This document shows, piece after piece, positions 10,354 to 20,299 of a stretch of 64,000 nt of DNA. The notes under the pieces are model-generated. The model had not been told where the DNA came from and searched no databases. It was given only the letters and a program-made list of their open reading frames with translations. The position numbers and the translations under genes were made by a program. Source of the DNA: Pelagibacteraceae bacterium AG-426-I15 (GTDB lineage Bacteria; Pseudomonadota; Alphaproteobacteria; Pelagibacterales; Pelagibacteraceae); NCBI GenBank assembly GCA_003213135.1, contig QCNT01000001.1:124001-188000 (forward strand), in the 5' to 3' direction. How positions within the stretch are numbered: the stretch's first letter is position 1; every line of letters begins with the position of its first letter.

Positions 10354-11406
10354 CTATTTCGGTTCCTGCTGAGTCAAGCAATGAATTGTTCCAAAGCCCC
10401 ATACTAAAACTGAACTATCTATTAGAACAACTTGCCTATTTTTAAAATGTTTTCTAAATATTTTCAAAACAATTTTATCTTTTGGATCATTAAATGATGG
10501 AACAAGAACAATTTTATTAGCAATATAAAAATTAAGATAACTTGCAGGTAGCCGAATACCATCCATAAACTTCGGCTTAGGCATAGGTACATAAATAATT
10601 TTAAATTTTTCTTCATTTTTTCTCTTAAATTTTTTAATTATTTCAATATTCTCTTTTAAATTTTTGAAATTTTTATCTTTTTTATTTTTTTCTGTTGCCA
10701 TGAATATTTTGTTTTTACCCACAAACCTTGCTATATCATCCACATGTCCATGCGTATCATCTCCCTGTATCCCCTTATTAAGCCATATTATTTTTCTTGT
10801 TCCAAAAAATTTATTAAAAATTTTATTGTAGTCATTCTTTTTAAATCCCTTATTCCTTTGTTGAACTTTACTCAATAGACATTGCATAGTAGTTAAAATA
10901 AGACCGCTTCCATTAACATCAATAGAACCACCCTCAAGAACAATTTTCTTTTTTCTATATTTTGGTTTTATAACTTTAAATTTTTTAGATTTATTTACCT
11001 TCAAAAAAGCTTTATTGTCATTTTTAAAATTTTTGTATTTTGCCCAACCATTAAATTCCCATTTAGATAGTATGTTTCTTTTCATTCTATCTTTAACAAA
11101 TATCGGTAAAAAATCCCTTGTCCAAGCTCTATCAGTTTTGCAGATTAAAAGTCTTATATTTTTAATTTTGGCACCAGAAACTCTTAGAAACAATTTTGCT
11201 TTTTTTAAGTCGACCTTATCTTTGACTAAAATATTGACTGATTGAACTTTTGAAAGTTTAGTAATTATTTTGCTAAAAACCCATGGTATTTCACTAAATT
11301 TACCTGGCCAATCCATATGATTGTGGGGCCATGCTATCCAGGTTGACTTCTGCGGCTCCCACTCTGCAGGCATCCTATACATGCCATTTACTTCCTTACT
11401 AGGCAT
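10354..11406 (-). CDS. aguA: Agmatine deiminase (peptidyl-arginine deiminase family)
   Basis: MPAEWEPQKSTWIAWPHN, GDDTHGHVDDIARFV, C-terminal GTIHCLTQQEP. Confidence 0.93.
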   Translation of the reverse strand: MPSKEVNGMYRMPAEWEPQKSTWIAWPHNHMDWPGKFSEIPWVFSKIITKLSKVQSVNILVKDKVDLKKAKLFLRVSGAKIKNIRLLICKTDRAWTRDFLPIFVKDRMKRNILSKWEFNGWAKYKNFKNDNKAFLKVNKSKKFKVIKPKYRKKKIVLEGGSIDVNGSGLILTTMQCLLSKVQQRNKGFKKNDYNKIFNKFFGTRKIIWLNKGIQGDDTHGHVDDIARFVGKNKIFMATEKNKKDKNFKNLKENIEIIKKFKRKNEEKFKIIYVPMPKPKFMDGIRLPASYLNFYIANKIVLVPSFNDPKDKIVLKIFRKHFKNRQVVLIDSSVLVWGFGTIHCLTQQEPK

Positions 11407-12274
11407 CTCTAGGGTTGCTTAATATGCCTTTATAATAGTCAATTCTTCTATCTCTAAAAAAAGGCCAATGTCTTCTTACATTTTCAACTTTTTTAAAATC
11501 AATATCACAAATTAAAACTTTCTCATTTTGTTTGGCGCTAGCAATTATATTACCACTCGGATCAAAAACAGTAGTGTTTCCCCAAAATTCTAATTTTTTA
11601 GAGCCCTGTCTTTCGACCCCAACCCTGTTAACAGCCGCAACATAAACCCCGTTTGCTATCGCATGCGCCCTTTGTATTGATATCCAAGAATTAAGTTGAG
11701 ATTTTCCAAATTTCTTTTTTTCCTTCGGGTGCCAGCCAATCGCAGTTGGATAAAAGAGTATTTCTGCACCTTGTAAGGAAGTTAGTCTTGCTGCCTCTGG
11801 AAACCATTGATCCCAACAAATTAGAGTTCCAACTTTACCATAATTAGTTTTAAAGGATCTAAACCCAAGATCACCAGGAGTAAAATAAAATTTTTCATAA
11901 TATTGAGGATCATCTGGTATGTGCATTTTTCTATATTTTCCAATTATTTTACCTTTTTCATTAATCACCACTAAGCTGTTATGATATATACCAGCAGTTT
12001 TTTTCTCAAAAATTGGCAAAATAATTACGATTTTTAGCTCTTTGGCTAATGAAGAAAAAATTTTTGTTGTTTTTCCCGGTATCTTCTCTGCTAAATTAAA
12101 ATTTGAGTGTTTTTCTTTTTGGCAAAAATAATTTGATAAAAATAATTCTGGCAAACAAACTATTTTGGCTCTCTTTTTACTGGCTTCTTTTATTTTTTTA
12201 ATAGCGGAACTCATATTTTTTTGAGTTTCAGACGACATCTTCATCTGTATAAGAGCTATTTTTGTTTTTGTCAT
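11399..12274 (-). CDS. aguB: N-carbamoylputrescine amidohydrolase (nitrilase superfamily)
   Basis: Nitrilase triad regions (CLPELFLSNYFC, KYRKMHIPDD, LICWDQWFPEAAR); follows aguA. Start set at MTKTKIALIQMKM rather than the 12349 ORF start, which would overlap the next gene. Confidence 0.92.
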   Translation of the reverse strand: MTKTKIALIQMKMSSETQKNMSSAIKKIKEASKKRAKIVCLPELFLSNYFCQKEKHSNFNLAEKIPGKTTKIFSSLAKELKIVIILPIFEKKTAGIYHNSLVVINEKGKIIGKYRKMHIPDDPQYYEKFYFTPGDLGFRSFKTNYGKVGTLICWDQWFPEAARLTSLQGAEILFYPTAIGWHPKEKKKFGKSQLNSWISIQRAHAIANGVYVAAVNRVGVERQGSKKLEFWGNTTVFDPSGNIIASAKQNEKVLICDIDFKKVENVRRHWPFFRDRRIDYYKGILSNPRDA

Positions 12275-12278
12275 TTTA

Positions 12279-13322
12279 CTAAAATAATTTTTGGAAATTT
12301 CTTCTTTCCCTATTTTTCCAATTTTGACGGTGATATGCATCACTAGCAATTAAGGGCAAAACGCTAGTAGCCTCCGCAAAAACCATTTGTTCTTTTGTAG
12401 TATCCACCTTTCCCCAAGAACTTGCTTCTTTTAAAGTTGAACTACTGCATGCGCCATCCCTTGTATCTGCAACAGTTATTTGTATTGCGTATTTATGCAT
12501 ATCAACTTTTTTACCTAAAAGTTCAGCACAAACAACTGTATCTTGAACAAAGTTTTTTGGGACTCCACCACCTACCATCAATAAACCAGATGAATTCGAT
12601 TTAAGCTTTATTTCTGTGAGCTCCCTAAATTCTCTAACAGAGTCAATCGTGATATGTTTACTGGGATTTTGTTCTTGATGCATTACAAGTCCAAAACCAG
12701 CTGAACTATCGGTAAAAGCAGGACAAAAAATAGGAACATTGTTATCGTAAGCTAATTCAATCAAGGAGCCTTTTTTCTTTGCGTTTTTCTTTAAATATTT
12801 CCCCATTTCTTTTATGAATTCCCTTGAAGTGTAGGATTTAGGAGGCAAAGCATTTGCTATTTCACATATCTTTTTATCACATGCTTGTAATTGCTCCTCA
12901 TCGATATAAGTATCATATATTCTGTCTATATAGTTCTCTCTCAATATTTTATCGTCTTGAAACTGATTACCTTGATAATGTTTAAAACCTAAAGCCTCAA
13001 AAAAATCCATATCAACTATAGAAGCTCCAGTAGCTACAATAGCATCAACCATGTTGTATTTGACCAAATCAGAATAGAGTTGCATACACCCCCCAGCTGA
13101 TGTTGAACCAGCAATTGTTAAAAATATAGAACAATTTTTATCCCTTATCATTTCATTATATATTTCAGCAGCTTTAGCAGTATCCCTAGATGTAAATGAC
13201 ATCTTATTCATGGACTCTATTATTTTTCTCGCGTCAAAAGACGTTATGTCTATATGCTTTACTTCAGATTTTAAAAGGGAATTTTTATTATGTCCTAAGG
13301 ATGGACCTTTTTTTTTATTCAT
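12279..13322 (-). CDS. Deoxyhypusine synthase-family protein; possibly a homospermidine-synthase-type polyamine enzyme
   Basis: FLTIAGSTSAGGCMQLYSDLVKYNMVDAIVATGASIVDMDF; catalytic-lysine region ASSWGKVD; clustered with polyamine genes. Confidence 0.85.
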   Translation of the reverse strand: MNKKKGPSLGHNKNSLLKSEVKHIDITSFDARKIIESMNKMSFTSRDTAKAAEIYNEMIRDKNCSIFLTIAGSTSAGGCMQLYSDLVKYNMVDAIVATGASIVDMDFFEALGFKHYQGNQFQDDKILRENYIDRIYDTYIDEEQLQACDKKICEIANALPPKSYTSREFIKEMGKYLKKNAKKKGSLIELAYDNNVPIFCPAFTDSSAGFGLVMHQEQNPSKHITIDSVREFRELTEIKLKSNSSGLLMVGGGVPKNFVQDTVVCAELLGKKVDMHKYAIQITVADTRDGACSSSTLKEASSWGKVDTTKEQMVFAEATSVLPLIASDAYHRQNWKNRERRNFQKLF

Positions 13323-14500
13323 TAAGCAACCAAGTAATTGACTTTATCTTTACGATCGTACATCGAAAGAATAGGTTTGTCATCTACTTGATAAATCGCA
13401 TCTGAATAAAAACCATTAAATTTTGTTCTAAAAGTTGTTCCGTATGCTCCAAGCTGACCAAGTTCGATATAATCGCCCTCTTTTATATTGTTTGGAAGAA
13501 GAAAAGGCCCCTTCATATAGTCAAGACTATCACAAGTAGGACCATAAAAATTAAACGCAGTTAGTTTTTTAGAAAGAGCTCTACCATTTTTTATCATTCT
13601 TGATGGCAATACAAAGTTTGGAACTCCTGCATCGAATAAAGATCCATAGGTTCCATCATTAATATATAACTTATTTTTTTTACGTAATAAAACTCTAACA
13701 ATTGTTGATCCAGCTTCAGCTACAAGTGCACGGCCGGGTTCACAATATATCTCTGGCATTTTCTCTAATTTTAATTTTTTAAGACTTTCATTAATTTCAC
13801 TCATATAATTTTCTAACGGCTCAGGTATAAGGTCTGGATATACAGAAGGAAATCCACCCCCGATATTAATTACATCTGGATTAATCTTTGTTTTTTTAAT
13901 TATATTACCAATTTCAGAGATCCCTTTTGAAAAGGAAATTTTATGCATACATTGGGATCCTACATGAAAACTTAGACCAACTTTTTTACCATGTTCTTTA
14001 CATAATCTTAGAAGCCCTAAAGCCTCGCTTGGCGAAGCCCCAAATTTTCTTGAAAGATCAATTTCTGCATGTTCATTAGACACAGCTGTTCTTACATATA
14101 AATTTAAATCTTTAGCATTACCTGTTGCCTCCAGAATTTTGAGTAATTCATCCTTACTGTCCAGAGCAAAATCTTTAACATTATATTGATAATATGCCTC
14201 CCTAATACTTTCTTTACTTTTAACTGTATGCATAAAATAAATTTTTACTTTATCATCAATTTTTTTAATTAGTTTTATTTCATTAATCGAAGCCACATCG
14301 AAATTATTTATTCCATTATTAATAATGATTTTAATTATTTTTTCCTGAGGATTTGTCTTTACTGCGTAAAGGACTCTGCCAGGAAAATTATTTTTGAAAA
14401 ATTCCACCGACTTTTTTATTGAGTTAGGTCTGATGCAATAGACCGGATTTTCAGGTTTTAAAGTATTGATTAACTCGTCAACACCACCAAATTTTCGCAT
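13322..14500 (-). CDS. PLP-dependent ornithine/lysine/diaminopimelate-type decarboxylase (alanine racemase fold)
   Basis: YAVKTNP Schiff-base lysine motif, SFHVGSQC, INIGGGFPS, YCEPGRALVAEAG, GPTCDSLDYM. Confidence 0.9.
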   Translation of the reverse strand: MRKFGGVDELINTLKPENPVYCIRPNSIKKSVEFFKNNFPGRVLYAVKTNPQEKIIKIIINNGINNFDVASINEIKLIKKIDDKVKIYFMHTVKSKESIREAYYQYNVKDFALDSKDELLKILEATGNAKDLNLYVRTAVSNEHAEIDLSRKFGASPSEALGLLRLCKEHGKKVGLSFHVGSQCMHKISFSKGISEIGNIIKKTKINPDVINIGGGFPSVYPDLIPEPLENYMSEINESLKKLKLEKMPEIYCEPGRALVAEAGSTIVRVLLRKKNKLYINDGTYGSLFDAGVPNFVLPSRMIKNGRALSKKLTAFNFYGPTCDSLDYMKGPFLLPNNIKEGDYIELGQLGAYGTTFRTKFNGFYSDAIYQVDDKPILSMYDRKDKVNYLVA

Positions 14501-14649
14501 CGTTTATGTGTCCCCCATATTTAATTACACATTATGCTTCACAAAAATTTATTAAAAGAAGCTCTATAAATTTTGTATATAAGGCTTTTTCACTTTATGT
14601 AAAGCTAATAATGACTTGAAAATTTAAAATTGGTGCATACATATAAGGT

Positions 14650-15222
14650 ATGAGAAAAACGAATTTAACACCCCCAAGTTTAAAGATTTCCGAGTTTGAG
14701 GATAAGTCGCTACTTATAGTAGACGATGATGACCCTTTTCGTGAAAGACTGGGCCGAGCCATGGAAAAGAAGGGATTCACGGTAAGCACCTCAAAAACAA
14801 CTGAAAATGCCATCAATTTAGTGAAAACTAAGGCCCCTCAGTTCGCCGTAGTTGACTTGAGACTTGATGATGGAAACGGCATTGATGTAGTAAAAGAGAT
14901 AAAAACAACAGGCAAAGATAGTAGAATCGTGATGTTAACAGGATACGGCAATCTCCCAACAGCTGTAGCGGCTATAAAGGCGGGAGCGATAGATTATATG
15001 GCAAAACCGGTGGATGCAGACGATGTAGAGGCCGCTCTATTATCTGATCCCAATTCTAAAGCCAAACCACCGGAAAATCCCATGTCCGCGGATAGGGTAA
15101 AATGGGAGCATATAAATAGGGTATTTGAACTTTGCAATAGAAACGTTTCAGAAACAGCTAGACGTTTAAAAATGCACAGAAGAACCCTTCAAAGAATTCT
15201 TTCCAAACGGTCTCCACGTTAA
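14650..15222 (+). CDS. regA: RegA/PrrA/ActR-type response regulator
   Basis: Receiver domain (LLIVDDDDPF, VVDLRLDDG, AIDYMAKP) plus C-terminal Fis-type HTH (NVSETARRLKMHRRTLQRILSKRSPR). Confidence 0.92.
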   Translation: MRKTNLTPPSLKISEFEDKSLLIVDDDDPFRERLGRAMEKKGFTVSTSKTTENAINLVKTKAPQFAVVDLRLDDGNGIDVVKEIKTTGKDSRIVMLTGYGNLPTAVAAIKAGAIDYMAKPVDADDVEAALLSDPNSKAKPPENPMSADRVKWEHINRVFELCNRNVSETARRLKMHRRTLQRILSKRSPR

Positions 15223-15770
15223 AATTTGGTTTTTCTGAAATTTAATATTTTTGGAATTAGAATTGTTAAAAGAATTATTTTGAATAATTCTGCTAACAGA
15301 AAAGGCTGTACACCAACTAAAAAAACCTTTTCCCATCCTGTGAATTTAGCTAACCAAATTATACCTGATAGATAAATTGTACTTACTGCAAAAATTAACT
15401 TAAAAAAATTTAAAATATAATTATTACCAAATTTTAAAAAACCTGATAAAAATACTGCAAATAAAAAACCTAGCAAATAACCCATGGTAGGCCCCACCAA
15501 ATAAACAAGACCGACTCCTTTTTCTGGGGTTCCAGCAAACACAGGAAGTCCAATAGCACCTTCTGCTATATAAAGTCCCACAGTAAATATACCCAACCTC
15601 CACCCAAAATATAATCCTATAAACAAAACAACAAATGTTTGCATTGTCATTGGTATTGGATAAAAAGGAATTTTTATTTTAGCAGAAACCGCAAGTATTA
15701 TAGTTGCAAGAATAGCTAAAAATAAATTTTTAAATATTGTGTATTCTTTTAAGTTTTTAATAAGTTCCAT
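15219..15770 (-). CDS. bioY: BioY-family biotin transporter substrate-binding component
   Basis: KIPFYPIPMTMQTFVVLFIGLYFG, GLPVFAG, GPTMGYLLGF; hydrophobic. Confidence 0.9.
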   Translation of the reverse strand: MELIKNLKEYTIFKNLFLAILATIILAVSAKIKIPFYPIPMTMQTFVVLFIGLYFGWRLGIFTVGLYIAEGAIGLPVFAGTPEKGVGLVYLVGPTMGYLLGFLFAVFLSGFLKFGNNYILNFFKLIFAVSTIYLSGIIWLAKFTGWEKVFLVGVQPFLLAELFKIILLTILIPKILNFRKTKF

Positions 15771-15803
15771 ATTTGTATTTTTACTTTTATTTTATAAAAA
15801 AAG

Positions 15804-16730
15804 CTAGTTATTTGTAAGCTTTATAAATATATCCTCTAAATCTCCATCATCAGTGTAAATATCAATTATTTCTGCATTTTCCTTAACTACGTTTATTATT
15901 TCATCAAATTTAAACTTATTCTTATCGTAGATTGCAGTAATACCCGAATCACTTTTTATAAATTTTACTCCTTCTAATTTTATTTTTTCCAAATTTACTA
16001 AGTTTTTTATCTTAAATTTAATTTTTTTACTTTCTATTCTTTGCAAAAGCTTTTCGGTTGTATCTAATGCTACAAGACTGCCTCTATTTATTATTGCAAT
16101 ACGGTTACACATTTCCTCGGCCTCATACAGCTGATGTGTTGTAAGAACTATAGTAACACCAAGTTTATTTAAATCTTTAACATTTGACCAAAGGTTCTTT
16201 CTTAATTCTACATCAACGCCTGCTGTAGGCTCATCCAGAATTAAAATTGGGGGTTGGTGAACCATAGCTTTTGCTATTAAAAGTCTTCTTTTCATACCTC
16301 CTGACAAAGATCTTGCATATGAGTTTGCTTGTTTATCTAAGGACACCATCTTAAGAATAGTTTCTGTAATTCTATCTTCTACCTTTACTCCGTAAAGCCC
16401 AGCCTGAAGTTCAAGTAATTTTTTTGGACTAAAAAAAGCATCTAAATTAACTTCTTGAGGCACAATGCCCAATGAAGCTCTAACTTGTCTTGGATTAGTG
16501 TCTAAATCAAAGCCCCAAACATTCACATCCCCAGAATTTTTAACAACAAGGCCTCCCAAAATATTTATAAAAGTTGTTTTACCCGCGCCATTTGGGCCCA
16601 ATAAGCCAAAAATTTCACCTTGTTTAACTTCAAGATTAAGTTTGTTTAAAGCTAAAACAGGTTTGTTTGATCCTTTGATTTTTTGATAAACTTTAGTTAA
16701 ATTTCTAGCTCTTAATGCAATTTTGTTCAT
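15804..16730 (-). CDS. ABC transporter ATP-binding protein (export/drug type)
   Basis: Walker A GPNGAGKT, signature LSGGMKRRL, Walker B LILDEPTAGVD. Confidence 0.92.
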   Translation of the reverse strand: MNKIALRARNLTKVYQKIKGSNKPVLALNKLNLEVKQGEIFGLLGPNGAGKTTFINILGGLVVKNSGDVNVWGFDLDTNPRQVRASLGIVPQEVNLDAFFSPKKLLELQAGLYGVKVEDRITETILKMVSLDKQANSYARSLSGGMKRRLLIAKAMVHQPPILILDEPTAGVDVELRKNLWSNVKDLNKLGVTIVLTTHQLYEAEEMCNRIAIINRGSLVALDTTEKLLQRIESKKIKFKIKNLVNLEKIKLEGVKFIKSDSGITAIYDKNKFKFDEIINVVKENAEIIDIYTDDGDLEDIFIKLTNN

Positions 16731-16777
16731 AATCTAATATCATATTAGCATTATAAAAATTAATATATCATTAATTA

Positions 16778-19546
16778 ATGAACAAAATTAAAAAAACGGA
16801 TCATTTTTATTTAGTTGATGGGTCAGGTTATATTTTCAGAGCCTATTATGCTCTGCCACCATTATCTAGAAAAAGTGATGGACTGCCCACAGGTGCAGTA
16901 ATTGGTTTCTGCAATATGCTCTTCAAGCTTTTAGAGGACTCCAGATCAGATGACAGCAAACAAAAGCCCACTCATTTTGCAGTCATATTTGACTCCGCCA
17001 GAAAAAATTTTAGGAATGAGATATATAAAGATTATAAAGCAAATAGGTCGGAAGCCCCAGATGACCTTGCTCCACAGTTCGAATACATAAGGAAAGCAGT
17101 TAAAGCTTTTAATTTGCCTTCGATTGAGCAAATAAACTATGAAGCAGACGATCTTCTTGCTACTTATGCTCAACAGATAATTAAACTCGGAGCTAAAGTT
17201 ACGATAATTTCTTCAGATAAAGACCTTATGCAATTGGTATCTAAAGATGTGAGACTTTTTGATCCGATGAAAAGTAAAGTGATTGGAAAAAAAGAAGTTG
17301 AAGAAAAATTTGGAGTTAAACCAGAACAGGTTGTAGATGTCCAGTCTTTGGCAGGCGACTCCTCCGATAATATTCCTGGAGTGCCGGGAATTGGAATTAA
17401 AACTGCATCCGAACTTATCAAAAAGTATAAAACTCTAGATAATTTATTAAACAAAGCAGAGGAGATCTCTCAACAAAAAAGAAGGCAAACCTTAATTGAA
17501 AATAAAGACTCTGCTTTATTAAGCAGAAAACTTGTAACTTTAAAAAATGATGTTCCAGTAAAGGACAAAATAGAAAACTTTTTAATTAAAGATGTAGAAA
17601 AAAATAAACTATACGATTTTTTAAGAGAAATGGAATTTAATAGGTTGCTTAGCCAAGCAATTAGCTTCTATGGTGAACCAACAGGAAAAGAACTTGGTAC
17701 CGAAAAAAATAAAAAATCTAATAAAATTGATATTCAAAAATATGAAACCATTATTGACGAAACAAGACTTGATCATTGGATATCTATTCTTAAAAATAAA
17801 GATATTATAGCTGTTGATACTGAAACAAGCTCTCTAAACCCGATAGATGCAGATTTAGTTGGAATTTCATTTTGTCACTCTCCCAATAATGCATGTTATA
17901 TTCCACTTAAACACATCAACCAGAAATGTTTGGAAAAAAGCCTTGTTCTAAACAAAGTTAAAAAAATTCTTGAAGATAGAAGTATTAAAAAAATTGGTCA
18001 AAATATTAAATTTGACGATATAATTTTAAAAAAAAACAACGTTAATCTAGATCCACTAGAAGATACTATGCTTGCTTCTTATACTTTAGATGCTGGTATT
18101 AATAGACATAATCTTGATACTCTATCGTCTATACATTTAAATCATAAAACTATTTCTTTTAAAGACTTAGTTGGAACTGGAAAAAAACAAATTAAATTTG
18201 CGGATGTTGATTTAAAAAAAGCAACAGAATATGCTGGCGAAGATGCTGATGTAACATTTAGATTATACGAGCTTCTTAAACAAAGGTTAGATAAAGAAAA
18301 ACTTAACAAAATTTACGAGTTATTTGAGATACCATTAATAAAAATACTTTCTGATATGGAAGTTAATGGAATTAAAGTCGATAGCATATATTTAAAAAAA
18401 CTTTCAAAAAAATTCGAGGATAAAATCAAAACAATTGAACAGGAGATTTATAAATTAGCAAAAAAGAAATTTAATATCGCCTCAACTAAGCAGCTTGGAG
18501 ATATTATTTACAATCAGTTAAAGATCAGAAATTTAAAAAGAACGAAAAAGGGAAGCCTAGCTACTAGCGCCTCAATATTAGAGGAACTTGCATTTAAAGG
18601 TCACAAATTTCCACGTTTAGTTTTAGATTGGAGACAATTATCAAAACTTAAAAACACTTATACAGATGCTTTACAAGAACATATAAATTTAAAAACAAAA
18701 AGAGTACATACATCTTTTCTGTTGGCAGCAACAAATACTGGCAGATTAGCTTCGAGCGATCCAAATTTACAAAATATTCCGATAAAGAGTGATGATGGCA
18801 GAGAAATAAGAAAAGCCTTCATTGCTGAAAAAAATAATATTTTGATTTCTGCAGATTATAATCAAATTGAAATGAGAATTTTAGCAGATATGGCAGATGT
18901 TAAAGCATTAAAAAAAGCTTTCATAAATAAGGAGGATATTCATAGTTTAACCGCCAGCCAAGTTTTTAACGTTCCATTAAAAAAAGTTGATACAAATCTT
19001 AGAAGAAAAGCAAAAACTATAAATTTTGGTATAATCTATGGAATAACACAATACGGACTTGCTAAACAAATATCAGTTTCAAATGAGGAAGCACTAGAAT
19101 TTATAAATTCATACTTTAAAAAATTTCCTGAGATTAAAGATTATATGCAGACCACAGTAAAGTTTTGTAGGTCAAAAGGATATGTAAATAATATTTTTGG
19201 AAGAAGAATACATTTAAGAGGTATAAATGATAAAAATTTTAGCGTAAGAAGCTTTCAAGAAAGAGCTGCAATTAATGCTCCTATTCAGAGTTCAGCAGCA
19301 GATATTATAAGGATCGCAATGATAAAATTGAAAGAAGTGGAAAAATCTAAAAAGACTTTTGATGCAAAAATGCTTCTCCAAATCCACGACGAGCTAGTAT
19401 TTGAATGCCCTGTAAAGAGTCAAAATAATATTGAAAAAATTGTCAAAAATACAATGGAGTCAATTTCTAGCTCTGAATATCATATGTTCTCAATTCCATT
19501 GGATGTAAACGTTAAATCAGGTAATAATTGGGACGAAGCACACTGA
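16778..19546 (+). CDS. polA: DNA polymerase I
   Basis: 5'-3' exonuclease domain, DTETSSL 3'-5' exonuclease motif, polymerase motifs SADYNQIEMRILA, RRKAKTINFGIIYG, QIHDELVFE. Confidence 0.98.
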   Translation: MNKIKKTDHFYLVDGSGYIFRAYYALPPLSRKSDGLPTGAVIGFCNMLFKLLEDSRSDDSKQKPTHFAVIFDSARKNFRNEIYKDYKANRSEAPDDLAPQFEYIRKAVKAFNLPSIEQINYEADDLLATYAQQIIKLGAKVTIISSDKDLMQLVSKDVRLFDPMKSKVIGKKEVEEKFGVKPEQVVDVQSLAGDSSDNIPGVPGIGIKTASELIKKYKTLDNLLNKAEEISQQKRRQTLIENKDSALLSRKLVTLKNDVPVKDKIENFLIKDVEKNKLYDFLREMEFNRLLSQAISFYGEPTGKELGTEKNKKSNKIDIQKYETIIDETRLDHWISILKNKDIIAVDTETSSLNPIDADLVGISFCHSPNNACYIPLKHINQKCLEKSLVLNKVKKILEDRSIKKIGQNIKFDDIILKKNNVNLDPLEDTMLASYTLDAGINRHNLDTLSSIHLNHKTISFKDLVGTGKKQIKFADVDLKKATEYAGEDADVTFRLYELLKQRLDKEKLNKIYELFEIPLIKILSDMEVNGIKVDSIYLKKLSKKFEDKIKTIEQEIYKLAKKKFNIASTKQLGDIIYNQLKIRNLKRTKKGSLATSASILEELAFKGHKFPRLVLDWRQLSKLKNTYTDALQEHINLKTKRVHTSFLLAATNTGRLASSDPNLQNIPIKSDDGREIRKAFIAEKNNILISADYNQIEMRILADMADVKALKKAFINKEDIHSLTASQVFNVPLKKVDTNLRRKAKTINFGIIYGITQYGLAKQISVSNEEALEFINSYFKKFPEIKDYMQTTVKFCRSKGYVNNIFGRRIHLRGINDKNFSVRSFQERAAINAPIQSSAADIIRIAMIKLKEVEKSKKTFDAKMLLQIHDELVFECPVKSQNNIEKIVKNTMESISSSEYHMFSIPLDVNVKSGNNWDEAH

Positions 19547-19600
19547 TGCCTAAATTTTGACAATTTATTTTAAACTATTATAAATTTAAAGGAACTAATT

Positions 19601-20299
19601 ATGTCAAAAACTATTGCTCTTGTTGATGATGATAGAAATATTTTAACGAGTATTAGCATGGCACTCGAGAGAGAAGGATATAAGGTACAGACTTATATTG
19701 ACGGGCAAAGTGCTTTAGCAGGCCTATCAAGAAATCCCCCTGATTTAGCAGTGGTAGATTTAAAAATGCCTAAACTCACTGGGGAGGAGTTATTACAAAA
19801 AATAAGAAAAAAAATGTCAATACCAATTATATTTTTGACTTCAAAAGAAGAGGAGGTTGATGAACTTTTGGGCTTAAAATTAGGAGCAGACGACTATATT
19901 AAAAAGTCAGGCGGTTTTTCAATAAAAGTTTTAATAGAAAGAATAAGAGTTCAATTAAGAAAAAAAACTGGGCCACAAGAAGAGTCAAAAAGTTTGATTG
20001 TTCATGGAAAGCTTAAACTTGATCCAAATCAACTAGAATGTGAATGGAACGGACAATCTTTACCAGAAAAGTTAACTACTACAGAATTTTTAATCGTTAA
20101 AGAATTAGCCAAAAGACCGGGGGTTATAAAAGAGCGGGCTCATTTAATGGACATAGCTTATAAAGAAAATACTGATATCGAGGACAGAACAATTGATAGT
20201 CATATCAAGAGAATAAGAAAAAAATTTAAAAAAGTTGATGAAAAATTTTCATCTATTGAAACTCGTTATGGCAGCGGTTATAGATGGAATATTAATTAA
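19601..20299 (+). CDS. chvI: ChvI-type OmpR-family response regulator
   Basis: Receiver plus winged-helix; ALVDDDRNIL, LGADDYIKK, DRTIDSHIKRIRKKFK; followed by chvG. Confidence 0.9.
   Translation: MSKTIALVDDDRNILTSISMALEREGYKVQTYIDGQSALAGLSRNPPDLAVVDLKMPKLTGEELLQKIRKKMSIPIIFLTSKEEEVDELLGLKLGADDYIKKSGGFSIKVLIERIRVQLRKKTGPQEESKSLIVHGKLKLDPNQLECEWNGQSLPEKLTTTEFLIVKELAKRPGVIKERAHLMDIAYKENTDIEDRTIDSHIKRIRKKFKKVDEKFSSIETRYGSGYRWNIN

Noticed and set aside
12275-12349. Apparent 71-nt overlap of aguB with the DHS-like gene
   Set aside because: Nitrilase-family N-terminus starts at MTKTKIALIQMKM (12274), removing the overlap
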